DNA of 64,000 bases from Peptococcaceae bacterium BICA1-7 (GTDB lineage: Bacteria; Bacillota; Desulfotomaculia; Desulfotomaculales; Desulfocucumaceae), in contig JUEB01000015.1 in the NCBI GenBank assembly GCA_000802095.1, forward strand, positions 62,001 to 126,000, read 5' to 3'. A model generated the notes under the pieces. That model ran no database searches. It saw only the letters and a program-made list of their open reading frames with translations, and was not told the DNA's origin. The position numbers and the translations under genes were made by a program. Below, in pieces: positions 16,022 through 24,146 of the stretch. Each line of letters begins with the position of its first letter. Positions within the stretch are counted from its first letter, which is position 1.

Positions 16022-16924
16022 TTGTCGAAAAAGCCTGTTTTGGATTCCTTTTATGAAGTGGTAGAAGAACTGTGCAAAGAACTTTACGTCAAGGCCTTAA
16101 AAGATCTGCCGCCCGATGTCAGGGAAGCAATCAAGAAGGCCTATGAATCCGAGCAATCAGAAACCGGAAAGCAAGTACTGTCGACTATGCTGGAAAACAT
16201 AGGTGTTGCGGACAACAGGAACCGCCTTATCTGCCAGGATACTGGAATCCCCATTTATTTTGTAAAGGTAGGCAATCAGTTAATAATTGATTTTGTCAGA
16301 CTGGAGGAAGCCATAATTAAGGGTTGCCAGAGGGCGACAGTTGAGCACCCCTTAAGGTCCAGCGTGGTTTCCCCCTTCAAGAGGGAGAATAATCAGAATA
16401 GCTCAGGCTACCGCATTCCATCGATCCACTACGATGTTGTCCAGAACAATGACAAGGTTGAAATTCTTATGGTCCCCAAAGGTTCCGGGTCAGAAAATAT
16501 GAGTTTTCTCAAAATGCTTATACCCGCTGAGGGAGTACGGGGCGTTAAGAGGTTTATTCTTGAGACAGTGGCCCAGAACATAGCGGCAAACCCCTGTCCT
16601 CCTTATGTGGTGGGCATCGGTATCGGCGGAACAGCGGATATGTGTATGAAGCTGGCCAAGACGGCAGCGGTTACCCGCCCCATCGGATCACGGAACCCGG
16701 ACCCCGAAATGGCTGCTTTCGAGGAAGAAATGTTCAGGTCCGTCAATGAGCTGGGCATCGGCCCCATGGGCCTTGGTGGACTCAACACAGCCATTGCTGT
16801 GAATGTGGAGTACGCCTACACCCACATCACCCAGAACCCGGTGGCCATCAATATGCAGTGCTGGCCGGCCCGCCGGGCCAGGGCCACCATTTCCGAAGAC
16901 GGCCAATACCAGATAGGCTACTAG
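16022..16924 (+). CDS. Class I fumarate hydratase / tartrate-dehydratase-type alpha subunit, copy 2
   Basis: Iron-sulfur alpha subunit of a two-subunit hydro-lyase, 300 aa, about 20 aa longer than copy 1. Cluster cysteines are visible in RLICQDTGIPIYF, NPCPPYVVGIGIGG and NMQCWPARRA; PKGSGSENMSFLKML is the shared family segment. TTG 16022 follows GGAGGT. It is the first gene of fumA-fumB-sdhCDBA, which argues that it links malate and fumarate for the adjacent fumarate reductase/succinate dehydrogenase. The longer length approaches TtdA of L-tartrate dehydratase, so that activity cannot be excluded. Confidence 0.87.
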   Translation: MSKKPVLDSFYEVVEELCKELYVKALKDLPPDVREAIKKAYESEQSETGKQVLSTMLENIGVADNRNRLICQDTGIPIYFVKVGNQLIIDFVRLEEAIIKGCQRATVEHPLRSSVVSPFKRENNQNSSGYRIPSIHYDVVQNNDKVEILMVPKGSGSENMSFLKMLIPAEGVRGVKRFILETVAQNIAANPCPPYVVGIGIGGTADMCMKLAKTAAVTRPIGSRNPDPEMAAFEEEMFRSVNELGIGPMGLGGLNTAIAVNVEYAYTHITQNPVAINMQCWPARRARATISEDGQYQIGY

Positions 16925-16939
16925 CAGGGGGGGATAAAA

Positions 16940-17533
16940 ATGGCTGAGTATACTTTGAAGACTCCTTTAACGGAAGAAGACGTAAGAAAGCTCAGGGTTG
17001 GTGATAAGGTAACGCTGGAGGGTGTTATTTTCGGGATCAGGGATGCCAATCTTATTCGGATGTTTGATGGACAAGTACCTTCTCCGGTGGACCTCACCGG
17101 AGCGGCATGCATACACACTGCCCCGAATGTGCGCAAGGTCGGCGAGGGCAAATACGAGCCGGTGTGCATCGGGACCACTACCAGCAGCCGGATGGACAGG
17201 TTTACCCCCGGGCTTATGTTTGAGTACGGGGTTCGTGCTGTTATAGGCAAGGCCGGCATGATGGAGGCCAGCATGGAGGCCATGAAAAAGCACGGCGGCT
17301 GCTATCTGGCCATTGTTGGCGGAGCTGCGGCCTGGGAGACCGAAAGAATAATGTCCATCGACGGAGTCTGGTGGGAAGACCTTATGCCGGAGGCTATCTG
17401 GAAATTCCAGACCAAGAACTTCGGACCACTGATCGTGGCCATGGATTCCCACGGCAACAACATTTACTTTGATGTCAAGGCCAAGGCGGCGTCAAAGCTG
17501 CCCGAAATCTTTAAAAAAATTGGTGCGGAGTAA
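16940..17533 (+). CDS. Class I fumarate hydratase / tartrate-dehydratase-type beta subunit, copy 2
   Basis: Beta subunit partner of the preceding gene, 197 aa. Motifs LRVGDKVTLEGVIFGIRDAN, GTTTSSRMDRFTPGLM and, near the C-terminus, PEAIWKFQTKNFGPLIVAMD followed by SHGNN. The last segment resembles E. coli TtdB ([20 protein letters not shown]...HGNN) more than copy 1 does. ATG 16940 follows GGGGGG, 15 bp after the alpha stop. Operon context with sdhCDBA favours fumarase; sequence wording leaves a tartrate-dehydratase or dual role open. The 70 bp before sdhC contain overlapping hairpins. Confidence 0.87.
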   Translation: MAEYTLKTPLTEEDVRKLRVGDKVTLEGVIFGIRDANLIRMFDGQVPSPVDLTGAACIHTAPNVRKVGEGKYEPVCIGTTTSSRMDRFTPGLMFEYGVRAVIGKAGMMEASMEAMKKHGGCYLAIVGGAAAWETERIMSIDGVWWEDLMPEAIWKFQTKNFGPLIVAMDSHGNNIYFDVKAKAASKLPEIFKKIGAE

Positions 17534-17540
17534 ATACCTG

Positions 17541-17578
17541 GTCCGTGGGCTCTTTGCTCACGGACTTGTATAAGTCCG
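17541..17578 (+). other. Overlapping hairpins between fumarase-2 and sdhC
   Basis: GTCCGTG / CACGGAC (17541-17565) overlaps GGACTT / AAGTCC (17563-17578), so the two stems are mutually exclusive. No T tract follows. They may set mRNA processing or relative expression within the operon. Confidence 0.4.
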
Positions 17579-17603
17579 GCAAAAATTAAGGAGGAATCTT
17601 TTT

Positions 17604-17993
17604 ATGTCCAACCGGGAGATGGCGGTCACTCCCAGATTCAAAACACACAGCCAGGTCTGGTCCGCAGTGGGAATGTGGGCCTGGATGCTGCACCGTTTAA
17701 CCGGTATCGGCATTGTGCTTTACCTTTTGCTGCATGCCACGCTGATGGGAACCAGCCTGATCAGGGGAGCCGAGGCATTTAATGCCACGCTGAATACTCT
17801 GATGACCAACCCGGTCCTGCACCTTGCAGAGATCGCTCTGGTGGGCGCTATAATCTACCACGGCATGAACGGTATTCGATTGCTGCTTTTTGATATCGGC
17901 ATAGGCTTTAGCAGGCAGAAGGAAATTTTCTGGGTGTCCATGGCCATTGGCGCTGCCATGTGGATTTTTGTTATTATATCAAAGCTTTCCTAA
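17604..17993 (+). CDS. sdhC: Succinate dehydrogenase/fumarate reductase cytochrome b subunit (SdhC)
   Basis: Membrane anchor of 129 aa with three membrane segments (about 30-55, 68-92 and 103-127). The motif WAWMLHRLTGIGIVLYLLLH and the histidine in ALVGAIIYHGMNGIRLLL match SdhC heme-ligand positions. It binds quinone and heme b in the membrane and carries the SdhB/SdhA catalytic part. ATG 17604 follows AAGGAGG. Gene order C-D-B-A follows the second fumarase pair, so the operon encodes consecutive malate-fumarate-succinate steps. Confidence 0.9.
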   Translation: MSNREMAVTPRFKTHSQVWSAVGMWAWMLHRLTGIGIVLYLLLHATLMGTSLIRGAEAFNATLNTLMTNPVLHLAEIALVGAIIYHGMNGIRLLLFDIGIGFSRQKEIFWVSMAIGAAMWIFVIISKLS

Positions 17994-18015
17994 AGAATAC
18001 GACACGGGGGATGGT

Positions 18016-18348
18016 GTGCGCGTGAACGCTATTACATGGTTATTTCAAAGAATCACCGCAGCGGTGCTGCTGGTTCTGCTGGGAGTGCACTTGTGGCTGC
18101 TTTATATGAACAACACTTCTGAGGTAATCAGCTTTGCCGAGGCCAAGGCCAGGCTGATGAGTGCTCCCTATATCACTCTTTACGTGCTGCTTCTTCTTTT
18201 CGGCTTGTTCCACGCCCTTAACGGACTGTACACGGTTATGGTGGATATGGGCATCAAGCCGAGAAAAACAGCCATCGGCGCTCTATTGGCCGTTGGTTTG
18301 GGCCTGTTTGGAATAGGCCTCATTTCAATTTTTCAATTTATCATGTAG
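18016..18348 (+). CDS. sdhD: Succinate dehydrogenase/fumarate reductase membrane anchor (SdhD)
   Basis: Second membrane anchor, about 110 aa with three membrane segments. GTG 18016 (MRVNAITWLFQRI) lies just behind GGGGG; GTG 18022 is an alternative, and starts further upstream would overlap sdhC. Histidines in LGVHLWLLYM and LFGLFHALNGLYTV are candidate heme ligands; with those of SdhC they would allow two hemes b, as in type A complexes (inference). It lies 22 bp after sdhC and 19 bp before sdhB. Confidence 0.85.
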   Translation: MRVNAITWLFQRITAAVLLVLLGVHLWLLYMNNTSEVISFAEAKARLMSAPYITLYVLLLLFGLFHALNGLYTVMVDMGIKPRKTAIGALLAVGLGLFGIGLISIFQFIM

Positions 18349-18367
18349 TTTATAGGAGGCGGATAAT

Positions 18368-19093
18368 TTGTCTTCCCAGGAGATTAAAGCTAGGATATTC
18401 CGCTATGACCCCGAGCAGGATGTCGAACCAAGGTTTGACGTCTATACTATACCGGTTATTAAAAATATGGCCATCCTGGACGTTGTTTTTCACGTTCAGA
18501 ACTATATCGATAAGTCTTTGGCCTTCAGGTGCTCCTGCCGGATAGGAATGTGCGGGTCGTGTGCGATGTACATCAACGGCAAGCCGAGGCTTGCCTGCCG
18601 CACCCAGGTTTCCAGCCTCGGAACCTCCGAGGTAACCATCATGCCGCTGCCCAATCTGCCCATTATCAGGGACCTGGCCACCGACATGGAGCCGTTCTTT
18701 GAGAAATGGAAGAAAATAAAGCCTTACTATGTGGGCAAGCCGGAACTTAAGGACCCTGTGGTTATTCGTCCTGACTCCGATGAGCGGGAGTTTATTGACC
18801 AGATGCTTGACTGCATAACCTGCGGCTGCTGTTATGGCGCCTGCTCCATGGTGGCTACCAACGAGGACTATCTCGGACCTGCCGCCCTCAACCGGGCATA
18901 TACCCTTGTGGCGGACAAACGTGACTCCATCAGGGTGGAAAGGCTTAAGGCCGTCGGCCGCTCCTATGGTGTATGGCGTTGCCATGACCAGTTCAACTGC
19001 GCCGAGGTCTGTCCGAAAAACCTTGTTCCCACCAAGTCCATACAACAGCTTAAGAAGCGGTGTGTAATGCAAAAATTCGGGGTCTTTAAATAA
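18368..19093 (+). CDS. sdhB: Succinate dehydrogenase/fumarate reductase iron-sulfur subunit (SdhB)
   Basis: Electron-transfer subunit, 241 aa, TTG 18368 after AGGAGG. The [2Fe-2S] site is visible in CSCRIGMCGSC (about residues 56-66) with a further cysteine at RLAC. CITCGCCYGAC near 148 with CAEVCP near 211 supplies the [4Fe-4S] cluster, and CHDQFNC supplies the [3Fe-4S] positions. It passes electrons between the flavin of SdhA and the heme/quinone site of SdhC/SdhD at the cytoplasmic face of the membrane. Direction (fumarate reduction or succinate oxidation) cannot be read from this subunit. Confidence 0.93.
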   Translation: MSSQEIKARIFRYDPEQDVEPRFDVYTIPVIKNMAILDVVFHVQNYIDKSLAFRCSCRIGMCGSCAMYINGKPRLACRTQVSSLGTSEVTIMPLPNLPIIRDLATDMEPFFEKWKKIKPYYVGKPELKDPVVIRPDSDEREFIDQMLDCITCGCCYGACSMVATNEDYLGPAALNRAYTLVADKRDSIRVERLKAVGRSYGVWRCHDQFNCAEVCPKNLVPTKSIQQLKKRCVMQKFGVFK

Positions 19094-19117
19094 GACGCTT
19101 TAAGGAGTGTGGCTTTA

Positions 19118-20848
19118 GTGGAAGAGATCAAAACTGATGTATTAATACTGGGCAGCGGTGGAGCGGGCCTTTTCGCCGCACTGCACGTCTATGACAATAA
19201 TCCGGGGCTGGACGTAATCCTGGCCACCAAGGGACTGATCGGCAAATGCGGCTGCAGCCGTATGGTGCAAGGCGGTATGAATGTGGTATTGAATTCCGCC
19301 GACTCCGTTGACAAGCACTTCATGGACACCATCAAGGGCGGGGGCTATATCAACGACCAGGAACTGGCCTATACCCTGGTGTCGGACGCACCCAAGGCGG
19401 TGCATGAGCTGGAAGTTAAGGTGGGCTGCTTCTTCGACCGGGCCGAGAACGGGGAAATACACCAGAAAGCCTTCGCCGGGCAGTCCTTTGACCGTACCGT
19501 CCACGTGGCCGACTTAAGCGGCATACAGATTATCGCCAGGCTGACCGACCAGGTTTTTCGCCGGCAGGACAGGATCAAGGTGCTGGAGGAGACCCGGGGA
19601 CTGGACCTGCTGACCACCGCTGAGGGCGACCGGGTGGTGGGGGCCGTACTGGCCGATATGAGGACCGGGGAATTGATCGTGGTTAATGCCAAGGTGGTTA
19701 TCGTGGCCACCGGCGGAGCTTCCTCTATGTACAAAATATCAGCCCCCTCCGTGGACAAGACCGGTGACGGAATGGCCATGTGCTTCAGGGCCGGGGCCGA
19801 GTTTTGCGATATGGAAATGATGCAGTTTCACCCCACCGGTCTGCTGGCAGGTCAGTCCAGGCTGAGCGGCAGCGTTCTGGAAGAGGGCTTAAGGGGCGCC
19901 GGCGGCTATCTGATCAACGGCCTCGGAGAAAGGTTCATGGAGCGCTACGACCCCGAGCGCATGGAGAGGTCCACCCGGGACCGCGTGGCCCGGGCGGGCT
20001 ACATGGAAATTATGGCCGGCCGGGGCACTGAGAGCGGCGGTGTTTATCTGGTGATGGGCCACCTGGGGTCCGAGTTCGTAGAGAAAAAGTTTCCAGGCAT
20101 GTGTGACCGGGTAAGAGACGTCGGCAAGGAGCTGTCCAAAGAGCCCGTGGAGATAAGCCCCACCTCCCACTTTATGATGGGGGGGGTAAAAATAGACAGG
20201 GACTGTCAGGCCAGTCTGAAAGGGCTTGTGGTGGCCGGGGAGGACTCCAGCGGGGTTCACGGGGCCAACCGTCTCGGCGGGAACGGGATCGGCGAGTCCG
20301 TTACCTTTGGCCGCAGGGCGGGAGATACCGCCGCCGCCCTTGCCGAGCAGGAGCTGCTGAGACCTTTCAGGCAGGAGCAGGTGGAGGAGATCAAACAGCG
20401 CTGGCTCAAGTTCTTCAAGCCTACCACCGGTGTTGACATTTATCCCATAAGAGACGAGATCAAGAACCTAATGTGGGAAAAGGTGGGCGTTGTCCGGGAA
20501 GCCAAGAAGCTGCAGGAGGCCATTTCCAGGCTTAACGGGATGTACGAGGAGGCCCAGAAGGCTTACGTGACCAACAGAACCCTCAGAAGGTTCAACATGG
20601 AGTGGAATGAAATAATGAACACCATTAACTGGATAACAGTGGCCAGGATGGTGGCCAACTCCGCCCTGCTGAGGAAAGAGAGCCGGGGGTCCCACTATCG
20701 CTCGGACTGCAAAACAGATAATGAGAACTGGCTGAAGAACATCTATATGAAGAAAAAAGGTGAGTTTGAGATCGAAACAGACATCCGGCCTATTATTTCC
20801 ACACGTTTCTCTATGGAAGAAATCAGAAAGCTGAATGTCCAGTACTGA
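19118..20848 (+). CDS. sdhA: Succinate dehydrogenase/fumarate reductase flavoprotein subunit (SdhA/FrdA)
   Basis: Catalytic FAD subunit of about 576 aa. GTG 19118 is chosen because TAAGGAG lies 10 nt upstream; GTG 19109 is too close to it. Visible: dinucleotide motif ILGSGGAGLFAALHV, substrate-site segments QFHPTGLLAG and SPTSHFMMGG, and VHGANRLGGNGIGESVTFG. The position where family members carry the histidine that binds FAD covalently (SHTxxxxGG) reads CGCSRMVQGG here, with Cys or Ser in place of His, so FAD may be non-covalent. In E. coli enzymes loss of that histidine mainly harms succinate oxidation, so fumarate reduction is favoured. It closes the operon; an unusual UxaA-like gene follows after 200 bp. 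Confidence 0.92.
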   Translation: MEEIKTDVLILGSGGAGLFAALHVYDNNPGLDVILATKGLIGKCGCSRMVQGGMNVVLNSADSVDKHFMDTIKGGGYINDQELAYTLVSDAPKAVHELEVKVGCFFDRAENGEIHQKAFAGQSFDRTVHVADLSGIQIIARLTDQVFRRQDRIKVLEETRGLDLLTTAEGDRVVGAVLADMRTGELIVVNAKVVIVATGGASSMYKISAPSVDKTGDGMAMCFRAGAEFCDMEMMQFHPTGLLAGQSRLSGSVLEEGLRGAGGYLINGLGERFMERYDPERMERSTRDRVARAGYMEIMAGRGTESGGVYLVMGHLGSEFVEKKFPGMCDRVRDVGKELSKEPVEISPTSHFMMGGVKIDRDCQASLKGLVVAGEDSSGVHGANRLGGNGIGESVTFGRRAGDTAAALAEQELLRPFRQEQVEEIKQRWLKFFKPTTGVDIYPIRDEIKNLMWEKVGVVREAKKLQEAISRLNGMYEEAQKAYVTNRTLRRFNMEWNEIMNTINWITVARMVANSALLRKESRGSHYRSDCKTDNENWLKNIYMKKKGEFEIETDIRPIISTRFSMEEIRKLNVQY

Positions 20849-21047
20849 TCACTGACGTCAGCCGGGGCCGGGTCAGGAAGGACATAAAGACTCTGGCTGC
20901 GCTGGATACATTAGTCCCTATTTCACTGTTTATAGAAGGCTGCGCTTTATAGCGTGTGGCCTTCACTTTTTATCTGCCACTGCTAGAGGACTGCCAATAG
21001 GGTATAATACTGTAGAATATGAGTTTAGATCCGGTGAGGTGATATAA

Positions 21048-21950
21048 TTGGAATTTCTTAGTTTTATAAGGCCTGACGGAGGCTTTGGGGTGAGAAATTA
21101 TATACTTGTAATTTCCGTTGATCCGGCAACCAACAGGCTGGCCCGGAACATTGCCGGGTCGGTGCTGCACGCTGTGGCGGTCCAGGCCTGGCCGGAGAAG
21201 GAAAAGTGCGCTGATTTCTTCATTGATATGGTGTCGAGCCCCAACGTTGCCGGGGCTGTGGTGGTGGCCCCGGAGCAGGGTGGCGTTGGCGATACAGTGG
21301 CCGAGAACATGAGGGCCATAGGTAAGCCCTGTGAACAGGTGTCCGTCAGCGCTGCCGGAGGGGCTATAAATGCTTCTGCCGTAGCTGTCAGGGCGGCCAT
21401 GTCCATGATCCTGGAGGCCAGCGCCATGCGCCGGCAGTTGAGCCTGACTTCCAGGCTGCTGCTGGGGGTGATCTACCGGGAGCAGCCCGGGGCCGGAGAG
21501 CTATTGTACCACTGCCTGGACCAGCTGGTGGAGAATAACGCCAGGATCATACTATCCAGGAAGGTTAATGACAAAAAGGACAAGATGCAAAAGCTGCCCG
21601 ATGTAAAAAAACTTCCTTCCGGCAAAAAGGTGGATCAGTCCCGGGGCATCTATGAAATTGAGTACTATGAAGATATCGGTAAAACGTTGTCGGCAATGGC
21701 TGCCAGGGGAGTTCAGCTAGTGTTGGCGGTGGGCTGCGGCCGGTGCCCCTCCGGGCATACAGTTATGCCGGTGGTGAATGTGACCGCAGACAGTGATTAT
21801 TATCAGTCCATGCAGGACATGGTAGACCTCAACCTGGGCGGCCTGGATTTGGGAAGTTACAAGGCAGAGGACTTCAGTCTGCTGCTGCTTAGTGAGATCA
21901 TAGCCATCGCCTCCGGCAAGCTGACCAAGGCTGAGATACTGAAGTTCTAG
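21048..21950 (+). CDS. Divergent, shortened UxaA-family protein
   Basis: The N-terminus LSFIRPDGGFGVRNYILVI and the later VGCGRCPSGHTVMPVVNVTAD align by eye with the SuyB/UxaA-like protein at 26 kb ([20 protein letters not shown] and [20 protein letters not shown]). At 300 aa it lacks about 90 residues from the middle, including the segments [10 protein letters not shown] and [17 protein letters not shown] that are conserved in the larger protein. It is therefore either a distinct subfamily or an inactive paralogue. TTG 21048 follows GAGGTG. A TATAAT at 21003-21008 suggests its own promoter, though it may also be read from the sdh operon. It has no small SAF-domain partner next to it. I propose no reaction. 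Confidence 0.65.
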   Translation: MEFLSFIRPDGGFGVRNYILVISVDPATNRLARNIAGSVLHAVAVQAWPEKEKCADFFIDMVSSPNVAGAVVVAPEQGGVGDTVAENMRAIGKPCEQVSVSAAGGAINASAVAVRAAMSMILEASAMRRQLSLTSRLLLGVIYREQPGAGELLYHCLDQLVENNARIILSRKVNDKKDKMQKLPDVKKLPSGKKVDQSRGIYEIEYYEDIGKTLSAMAARGVQLVLAVGCGRCPSGHTVMPVVNVTADSDYYQSMQDMVDLNLGGLDLGSYKAEDFSLLLLSEIIAIASGKLTKAEILKF

Positions 21951-21974
21951 ACTTCTTGATTCGTATAATTTTTT

Positions 21975-22048
21975 AAGAGGCTGCCCTCCAGAGTATGGGG
22001 GCAGCCTCTTATAGGCAGGGGGGCTGTCCAGTACCTGGACAGCCCCCC
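21975..22048. terminator. Twin hairpins between convergent genes
   Basis: AAGAGGCTGCCC / GGGGCAGCCTCTT (21975-22010) and GGGGGGCTGTCCA / TGGACAGCCCCCC (22018-22048) lie between the UxaA-like gene and the converging TRAP operon. Both stems are strong; T tracts are short, so bidirectional termination is likely but not textbook. Confidence 0.7.
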
Positions 22049-22071
22049 GCTCAAGTGAATTGATTTTCTTA

Positions 22072-24051
22072 TTAAACAGCCGGGTTGATTTCCTTGCTGA
22101 CTACCTTCTTCTTCCTGGTCAGGAACTGGAAGATAAGTATTGCGATGGCCATAGCAATGCCGATATAGTCTGAGTACTCACCGGGGTGTATGGTTAGCAC
22201 TGCCGCCACGGCCACCCACACCCGCTCTATAAGCATTAGCCTGCGTAGCAACCAGCTCTGGAAGAAGCAGGCGGCCATAATTACACCAACAGTGACGGAT
22301 ATGACTGTCCTGACAATTTCTGAGGTTTCACCCACCAGCAGTATGGCCGGAGCGTAGGCAAAGACCAGCGGCATGATATACAGAGGCTGGGCGAAAATAA
22401 GGGATGTCCAGCCTGTCTTCATGGGCGGCGCCTTGGCGATGGCCGCAGCCGCGAAGGCCGCCAGGCACACCGGAGGGTTCACGTTGGCGATCAGGCTGGC
22501 CCAGAAGATGATCAGGTGGGAGTGCAGCAGCGGCACGCCCATTTCCTGTAATGCCGGTGCTGCCAGCACAGCCAGGATGACGTAGGAGGTGGTGGCCGTG
22601 ATTCCCATTCCCAGCATATAGGCCGAAATTGCGATCAGTATGATGGCCATGAAAATGTAGCCGCCGGAGAGGGACAGAAGAAGGTCTGAGAACTTAAGGC
22701 CCAGTCCGGTCAGATAGACAACCCCGATGATCAGGCCGATGGCGCCCACCGTGGCCCCCACCGTGATGGAGGTTACAGCCGACTTGACCAGTGTGTTGTA
22801 GATATCTTGGGCTGACATCCTGGTGTCCTTGTCAATCCAGCTCAGCATCATCGCAAGCACCGAGGCGATGACGGCGGCCATGGGGGGCGAGTAGCCGGCC
22901 ACCAGCATGTAAACTATGACAATAATGGGGATGGTATAGTACCAGCCTTTTTTGAGTATCTGCCAGGGGTCGGGCAGTTCCTCTTTGGGAAGGCCCTTCA
23001 GTCCCAGGTTGTGCGCCTGGAAGTCCACCATCAGATACAGATAGAAGTAATAGAGTATGGCCGGGATAAAGCATGCCTTGACAATATCCCAGTAGGGGAT
23101 GCCCGTAAACTCGGCCATGATGAAGGCCCCTGCGCCCATGATGGGAGGCATCAGCATCCCGCCGGTGGAGGCCACGGTCTCGATGGCCCCGGCCATGTGG
23201 GGATGATAGCCCACCTTCTTCATCAGGGGAATGGTGAAGGTGCCGGTGGTCACCACGTTGGCGGTGGCGCTGCCGTTGATGCTGCCCATAAAGCCGCTGG
23301 CCAGCACGGCCACTTTCGCCGGGCCGCCCCGGGCCCTGCCGAGGAAGGAGTAGGGGAAGTCAATAAAGAACTTGCCCGCCCCGGAGGCCTCCAGGAAGGT
23401 GCCAAAGGTTATGAACAGGAAAACAAAGGAGGCGAAAATGGCGGCCACGGAACCGTAAATACCGTAAAGGGAGGCGTAAGAGAAGCTGGAAATTCTGGCT
23501 ATGCTGAAGCCCTTGTGGCTCAGCATTCCCGGGAAGTAGTTGCCAAAGTAGGCGTACAGCAGGAACACCGCGGCGATGATGCACAGAGCGTTGCCGGTGA
23601 CTCTCCTGACGCACTCCAGTGAAAGTATGATGGCAATTACGCTCATGACCATATCCAGGTCGGTGACAAAGCCTATGCGGTTGGCCATTTGCGGGTACAT
23701 AAACATAAAGTAGCCGGTGGTCACCAGTGCCGCTATGGCCAGGATGGCGTCCAGCACGGTGATCCTGTTCCCGGGTGACTTTTTGCTGGCCGGGAAAAGT
23801 AGAACGCTGAGGAAAATTGTTATTCCAACATAAACTCCTCTGTTGATCTCGGGGGCGATAACCCCCACACTGCCCTGGTACATGAAAAACAGCGTAAAAA
23901 GTGCGGCAACGGCGGCGATGAACTTTCCGAGGGGGCCTTTCATATTTCTTTTCTCCGAGGTGCCCTCGTATTGCTCAATCATTTTTTCCATTTCTTGCTC
24001 ACTAATGGCCGCCTGAGCAGTCATACCCGCCGGCTCTATATTTTTAGACAA
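22072..24051 (-). CDS. TRAP transporter fused permease (4TM/12TM), TAXI type
   Basis: Fused DctQ-DctM type TRAP permease of 659 aa with about 17 membrane segments. TTG 24051 is preferred because AAGGAGG lies 8 nt upstream; a GTG at 24081 would overlap that site. Typical segments: GFMGSINGSATANVVTTGTF (near 270), ASTGGMLMPPIMGAGAFIMAEF (near 300) and ANVNPPVCLAAFAAAAIA (near 550). It couples sodium or proton gradients to uptake of organic acids delivered by the TAXI binding protein encoded upstream. Both are transcribed divergently from suyAB-like genes, and both sides carry FadR-type operators, so it is a second candidate sulfolactate/carboxylate importer beside the TTT system. Confidence 0.92.
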   Translation of the reverse strand: MSKNIEPAGMTAQAAISEQEMEKMIEQYEGTSEKRNMKGPLGKFIAAVAALFTLFFMYQGSVGVIAPEINRGVYVGITIFLSVLLFPASKKSPGNRITVLDAILAIAALVTTGYFMFMYPQMANRIGFVTDLDMVMSVIAIILSLECVRRVTGNALCIIAAVFLLYAYFGNYFPGMLSHKGFSIARISSFSYASLYGIYGSVAAIFASFVFLFITFGTFLEASGAGKFFIDFPYSFLGRARGGPAKVAVLASGFMGSINGSATANVVTTGTFTIPLMKKVGYHPHMAGAIETVASTGGMLMPPIMGAGAFIMAEFTGIPYWDIVKACFIPAILYYFYLYLMVDFQAHNLGLKGLPKEELPDPWQILKKGWYYTIPIIVIVYMLVAGYSPPMAAVIASVLAMMLSWIDKDTRMSAQDIYNTLVKSAVTSITVGATVGAIGLIIGVVYLTGLGLKFSDLLLSLSGGYIFMAIILIAISAYMLGMGITATTSYVILAVLAAPALQEMGVPLLHSHLIIFWASLIANVNPPVCLAAFAAAAIAKAPPMKTGWTSLIFAQPLYIMPLVFAYAPAILLVGETSEIVRTVISVTVGVIMAACFFQSWLLRRLMLIERVWVAVAAVLTIHPGEYSDYIGIAMAIAILIFQFLTRKKKVVSKEINPAV

Positions 24052-24146
24052 TATCTGATCCTCCTTCCTGGGGTGTTTCACATAACTGGCACCCCAGCGG
24101 GTGCCAGTTATTCTTTTTTATATTTCATGTTTTCAGTCTTAAATTA

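Noticed and set aside
23011-23622. Long plus-strand His/Gly-rich frame (203 codons)
   Set aside because: Antisense shadow of the TRAP permease caused by its base composition.
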